From Parapedobacter tibetensis (GTDB taxonomy: Bacteria > Bacteroidota > Bacteroidia > Sphingobacteriales > Sphingobacteriaceae), in the NCBI RefSeq assembly GCF_024704835.1, contig NZ_JAMXBE010000002.1, forward strand, positions 1 through 64,000: a stretch of 64,000 nt of DNA, given 5' to 3'. Numbering within the stretch: the stretch's first letter is position 1; each line of letters opens with the position of its first letter. The position numbers were made by a program, and so were the translations under genes. The notes under the pieces were generated by a model. It saw nothing but the letters and a program-made list of their open reading frames with translations, was not told the origin of the DNA and did not search any database. Of this stretch, positions 60,815-64,000 are shown in pieces.

Positions 60815-61882
60815 ATGGCTTACTTCAGATTGCTATTATTGCCCTTTTCGGTATTGTATGGCCTTATTATATGGATGCGCAACCGGTTCTACGACTGGGG
60901 GTGGATTGGCAGTACGTCTTTCAATAATCCAATCATCGTGGTGGGCAACCTTGCCGTAGGTGGTACTGGAAAAAGCCCGATGACGGAATACCTGATCCGC
61001 TTGCTGGCAGGGAAATACAATATGGCAACACTGAGCCGTGGTTATGGCCGAAAAACCCAAGGTTTTTTGGAGGTTAGTGTCAATGATTCGGCAACCAAAT
61101 GCGGGGATGAACCATTGCAGTTTAAGCACAAATTTCCTCACATCACCGTGGCTGTGAGTGAAAATCGGGTTAAGGGAATAGTCCGGTTGATCCAGAGCGG
61201 CCATGAAGCCATCGTTTTGGACGATGCATTCCAACATCGGGCATTACGCCCGGGATTTGCGATCTTGCTTTTCGATTACCAGTCCATGTGGCAACCCAAA
61301 TGGCTGTTGCCTGCGGGCAACTACCGTGATTGCTTCCAAGAACGTCGCCGAGCTGATATCATGGTGGTGACCAAAACACCGGTCGAAGCCAGTAATCAGG
61401 AAAAGGAGCGTATCCGGCATAACCTATCCACATCACTAGATGTACCTGTGTTGTTTTCGAGTATTGGTTATGGCCCACTTATACCTATACTGCCGGAAGT
61501 AAGGGACGGAGCCACTCTTGACCGGGACATCTCCGTATTACTCATAACAGGTATTGTCAATCCCACACCATTATATGACTACCTTGCAACTCAGGTAAAG
61601 GACATCGTCCAACTACGTTATCCTGATCATCATCAATACACTTTGGCAGATATCCAAAAGATGGTCAATCGGTTTGATGAGCTGAAAAATCCACGTAAAC
61701 TCATCATCACCACAGAGAAAGACGCTCAGCGTTTCTTGACACCCACACTTTCCAGCCATTTAACGAGTTTGCCGATGTATATGGTGCCGATTCGTATTAC
61801 CTTTGAGAACGAGGATGAAGACACCTTCAGGGAGCTGGTATTAAACTACTGCGCAAACACTTTGGCAGATAATAACTTTTAA
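60815..61882 (+). CDS. lpxK: Tetraacyldisaccharide 4'-kinase
   Basis: A 355-residue protein from the ATG at 60815 (MAYFRLLLLPFSVLYGLIIWMRNRFYDWG). An N-terminal membrane helix precedes the P-loop GNLAVGGTGKSP (residues 44-55). LSRGYGRKTQGF, CGDEPLQFKHKFPHITVAVSENRVKGI, IVLDDAFQHRALRPGFAILLFDYQ (catalytic Asp and His), and LPAGNYRDCFQERRRADIMVVTKTP are all family marks. It phosphorylates the lipid A disaccharide at the 4' position at the inner membrane. The fifteen-base distance to the Crp-type gene suggests co-transcription, though that gene has its own box. Confidence 0.97.
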   Translation: MAYFRLLLLPFSVLYGLIIWMRNRFYDWGWIGSTSFNNPIIVVGNLAVGGTGKSPMTEYLIRLLAGKYNMATLSRGYGRKTQGFLEVSVNDSATKCGDEPLQFKHKFPHITVAVSENRVKGIVRLIQSGHEAIVLDDAFQHRALRPGFAILLFDYQSMWQPKWLLPAGNYRDCFQERRRADIMVVTKTPVEASNQEKERIRHNLSTSLDVPVLFSSIGYGPLIPILPEVRDGATLDRDISVLLITGIVNPTPLYDYLATQVKDIVQLRYPDHHQYTLADIQKMVNRFDELKNPRKLIITTEKDAQRFLTPTLSSHLTSLPMYMVPIRITFENEDEDTFRELVLNYCANTLADNNF

Positions 61883-61904
61883 ATCACTAACTTTGGGTAT
61901 GGCC

Positions 61905-62498
61905 ATGAATACCCATACCGCATCTATGCAAGCCTTGACAGCATCCATTGGCGCCCATCGCCCGTTGGACGAGCAGGAAATACAATTGATCTCTTCATTT
62001 TTCAAGCTGAAATCCGTCAAGCGGAAGACGCCGCTGCTACAAGCAGGTGAGGCGGCGCACCACCTGTATTTTGTCGTGCAGGGCATACTGCATATGTATT
62101 ATGCCGATGAACAGGGATCGCTGCATTCGTGCTATTTTTTTATGCCCGGTGAATTGGCTACCGATTTGGAAAGTTTTTCCAAGAAGATTCCCGCCGGGAA
62201 TTACATCGAAGCGCTGACCCGCGTAGATTACCTATACATTTCATGTAAAGATACGATATTGCTAATGCGGGAGTCTCCTGCATTCAATAAGTATATTTTA
62301 GATATTGTGGAGGCTACGGCAACGCAGAATATCAACCGAACGAAAGACCTGCTCAGTTTACAGCCGGAATCCCGTTACCAAAAACTACTGGCCACGCGGC
62401 CTGATATTATAAAGCAAGTCCCCCAGAAATATATCGCTCGATTTTTGGGCATGAGCCCCGAGAGTCTTAGCCGTATCCGTAGCCGCATTGTAGCGTAG
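61905..62498 (+). CDS. Crp/Fnr-family transcriptional regulator
   Basis: A 197-residue protein. The ATG at 61905 is preferred because TAACTTTG (61888-61895), a good -7 box, sits ten bases upstream; an ATG at 61899 would be closer than a transcript start allows. The cyclic-nucleotide-binding fold is visible (ISSFFKLKSVKRKTPLLQAGEAAHHLYFVVQGILHMYYADEQG) and the C-terminal helix-turn-helix reads KQVPQKYIARFLGMSPESLSRIRSRI. The usual cAMP-binding residues are not evident, so it may sense another signal. Confidence 0.9.
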   Translation: MNTHTASMQALTASIGAHRPLDEQEIQLISSFFKLKSVKRKTPLLQAGEAAHHLYFVVQGILHMYYADEQGSLHSCYFFMPGELATDLESFSKKIPAGNYIEALTRVDYLYISCKDTILLMRESPAFNKYILDIVEATATQNINRTKDLLSLQPESRYQKLLATRPDIIKQVPQKYIARFLGMSPESLSRIRSRIVA

Positions 62499-62574
62499 TG
62501 AGCGTGATGCAGATTTCTTAACGTTCGTCAATCTTTTTAAGCGCCGTTCTTCCCAACTTTGCGGTAACAAAATA

Positions 62575-63510
62575 ATGATTATGCATACTATATTAGGAGC
62601 CGGGGGCGCGATAGGTACCCCATTAGCCAGGAACTTGAGGGAAATCCATGGCAAATCCGTACGCATTGTGGGACGGAGACCGCAAAAGGTGAATGACGAT
62701 GACGAAATCGTTGTAGCTGATTTGCTAAAAGCCGATGAGGTCCACCGCGCGGTGGCCGGATCTGCAGTAACCTATTTGTGTGTAGGGTTGCCCTATAAGC
62801 ATAAACTTTGGAAACGCGATTGGCCGCGCCTGATGCGACATGTTATCGATGCCTGTAAGGCATATGGCTCCAAGCTGGTTTTCGTGGATAATGTATATAT
62901 ATATGCACCGGAGGCGTTGCCGCATATGACCGAGCAATCGCCTGTAGGTCCGGTGAGCAAGAAGGGTAAGGTGCGCCGACAGGTGAACGATATGCTCATG
63001 GCTGAGGTAGCCAAGGGCGAGTTGCAGGCGCTTATTGCACGCTCGGCAGACTTTTATGGTGTAGGTATTCGCAACAGTCTTTTGCTCGAATTGGTGTACA
63101 ATAACCTCAAGAAGGGGAAATCGGCATTGTGGCAATGTGATAAAAATAAAATACATAGCTTTACCTACACACCCGATGCCGCCAAGGCGATTGCAGTACT
63201 GGGCAATAGCGAGGGAGCCTATGGCCGTGTATGGCATTTGCCCACGGCCAAAGACAAGCTTACGGGACAAGATTGGGTAAGGTTATTTGCGGAAGAACTC
63301 CAAGCTAAACCCAAGGTGTTTGTGTTGAGACGGTGGATGATGAAGCTGGTTGGTGTTTTTGTGCCACTGATGCATGAACTCGAAGAGATGAGTTATCAAT
63401 ATCAATATGATTATTTCTTTGATAGCAGTGACATTGAACGCACATTCGGATTAACAGCAACCCCAGTTGCGCAAGCCATCCGTGAAATTGTGGCGGTGGA
63501 ACATCAATAG
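62575..63510 (+). CDS. NAD-dependent epimerase/dehydratase-family protein
   Basis: A 311-residue extended-SDR protein. The dinucleotide loop is MHTILGAGGAIGTPLARNL, VVADLLKADEVHRAVAGSAVTYLCVGLPYK follows, and KLVFVDNVYIYAPEALPHMTE takes the catalytic strand position; LQALIARSADFYGVGIRNSLL and IHSFTYTPDAAKAIAVLG are typical of the family. The catalytic YxxxK is not obvious, so it may be a reductase or an atypical member. It follows the Crp-type gene by 76 bases with its own CAACTTTG box at 62554. Confidence 0.85.
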   Translation: MIMHTILGAGGAIGTPLARNLREIHGKSVRIVGRRPQKVNDDDEIVVADLLKADEVHRAVAGSAVTYLCVGLPYKHKLWKRDWPRLMRHVIDACKAYGSKLVFVDNVYIYAPEALPHMTEQSPVGPVSKKGKVRRQVNDMLMAEVAKGELQALIARSADFYGVGIRNSLLLELVYNNLKKGKSALWQCDKNKIHSFTYTPDAAKAIAVLGNSEGAYGRVWHLPTAKDKLTGQDWVRLFAEELQAKPKVFVLRRWMMKLVGVFVPLMHELEEMSYQYQYDYFFDSSDIERTFGLTATPVAQAIREIVAVEHQ

Positions 63511-63544
63511 TTTGACGAATAAAAACTATTTTTCATCTATAAAT

Positions 63545-63612
63545 GTAAGTTCTCAGTGGCAGATGAGAGAACGATAACTTGCATATAAGAGGCAAGTTAT
63601 CTAAGTTTGCAG
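63545..63612 (+). repeat. Two-hairpin repeat element, copy 3, upstream of 5'-nucleotidase gene
   Basis: Hairpin 1: TCTC (63551-63554) and GAGA (63565-63568) around a 10-base loop with GGCAG. Hairpin 2: GATAACTTGC (63573-63582) pairs perfectly with GCAAGTTATC (63592-63601). TAAGTTTGCAG follows, and TAAGTTTG is a perfect -7 box. The ATG of the next gene begins three bases after the element ends. Confidence 0.88.
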
Positions 63613-63614
63613 CT

Positions 63615-64000
63615 ATGGATAATGATAAACCTCGCTTGGCGATCGATATGGACGAGGTGCTGGCCGACACCCATTATAAATTTCTGACCTTATTTCACCG
63701 TGATTTCGGTATCCCGATGGACCTTCATCAGGAACCCGGGAAGGAGCTTCATGAGAACCTTCCTGAGGAAATAAATGGACAGTGGGAATTGTATGTTAAC
63801 GAAAAGGGATTTTTCCGAGATATCCCGCCAATGCCTTATGCTATAGATACCGTAAAGGCCTTATCTGAAAAGTATAATGTGTATATTGTCTCAGCTGCCA
63901 TGGAATTCAGGAATTCATTGGAAGATAAATTTGATTGGCTCGGCGAGTATTTCCCCTTCATTGAATGGACCAATATCCTCTTTACAGGCGACAAAATCAT
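63615..64000 (+). CDS. 5'(3')-deoxyribonucleotidase, HAD superfamily (partial)
   Basis: The frame from the ATG at 63615 is open to the window end (128 codons). KPRLAIDMDEVLADTHYKFLTLFHRDFG carries the HAD nucleophile motif DMDEV of NT5C-type nucleotidases, and YNVYIVSAAMEFRNSLEDKFDWLGEYFPFIEWTNILFTGDK matches the second motif and following lysine region. It should remove phosphate from deoxynucleoside monophosphates. The remaining C-terminus lies beyond the window. The gene starts directly after the third two-hairpin element. Confidence 0.85.
   Translation, partial: MDNDKPRLAIDMDEVLADTHYKFLTLFHRDFGIPMDLHQEPGKELHENLPEEINGQWELYVNEKGFFRDIPPMPYAIDTVKALSEKYNVYIVSAAMEFRNSLEDKFDWLGEYFPFIEWTNILFTGDKI

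Overview
The window looks like a chromosome segment of a Bacteroidota bacterium, most likely of the Sphingobacteriaceae (Pedobacter/Parapedobacter/Olivibacter-like). The reasons are Bacteroidota-type -7 promoter boxes (TAnnTTTG) placed a few bases upstream of many starts, a futalosine-pathway menaquinone gene (mqnB), LpxK, the M1 peptidase / HupE / DUF6702 neighbourhood, and Bacteroidota-style RelE/ParE, VapBC and Rpn genes. The species assignment is inference; no rRNA or tRNA gene is visible.

Region 1 (1-5.8 kb) is a scrambled accessory edge. It holds a truncated duplicate of the wecA-like gene, a ParDE-like toxin-antitoxin pair bracketed by 45-bp direct repeats, an orphan antitoxin, a VapBC pair whose toxin is frameshifted, an Rpn-family PD-(D/E)XK recombination nuclease with a perfect 37-bp palindrome upstream, and a second vap-type pair in which antitoxin and toxin 3' end have been joined by deletion. 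Several 54-264 bp direct repeats tie these pieces together.

Region 2 (33.8 down to 4.4 kb, all on the minus strand) is a Wzx/Wzy-type exopolysaccharide or capsule locus. In transcription order: a winged-helix regulator with a nucleotidyltransferase-like tail, a PHP-type tyrosine phosphatase, Wza-like export protein, Wzc-like tyrosine kinase, a CapD/WbpM-type UDP-sugar dehydratase, a degenerate copy of the phosphatase, a UDP-HexNAc dehydrogenase, Gmd and Fcl (GDP-fucose), an MBOAT/SGNH O-acetylation pair, Wzx flippase, nitroreductase, pyruvyl transferase, three glycosyltransferases, Wzy-like polymerase, a hexapeptide acyltransferase, a WecG/TagA transferase, a beta-helix lipoprotein, a sugar epimerase/reductase, a NeuD-like acyltransferase and the WecA-like initiating transferase. 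The expected product is a fucose-, uronic-acid- and deoxy-HexNAc-containing polymer with acetyl and probably pyruvyl decorations. About 7.3-22 kb is visibly AT-richer than its surroundings.

Region 3 (33.9-64 kb) is core-like: an Rrf2 regulator, two paralogous AsmA-like envelope proteins around an Ldh-type oxidoreductase, M1 peptidase, HupE, DUF6702, a MoxR-like ATPase and a VWA protein; then an EEP-family phosphatase, two rhomboid proteases, mutL, uvrA, a DUF2157 protein, YceI, OsmC, a Cys/Met-metabolism PLP enzyme, DoxX, pdhB, mqnB, lpxK, a Crp-type regulator, an NAD-dependent epimerase and a truncated 5'-nucleotidase.

The most unusual signals are non-coding: three copies of a two-hairpin element with conserved flanks but covarying stems, each just upstream of a gene and ending in a promoter box; a shared palindromic promoter/operator in the polysaccharide locus; three consecutive inverted repeats in the wzc-capD gap; an oriC-like cluster of DnaA-box-like sequences at 46.4 kb; and an intergenic repeat captured in frame inside the sugar dehydrogenase gene.
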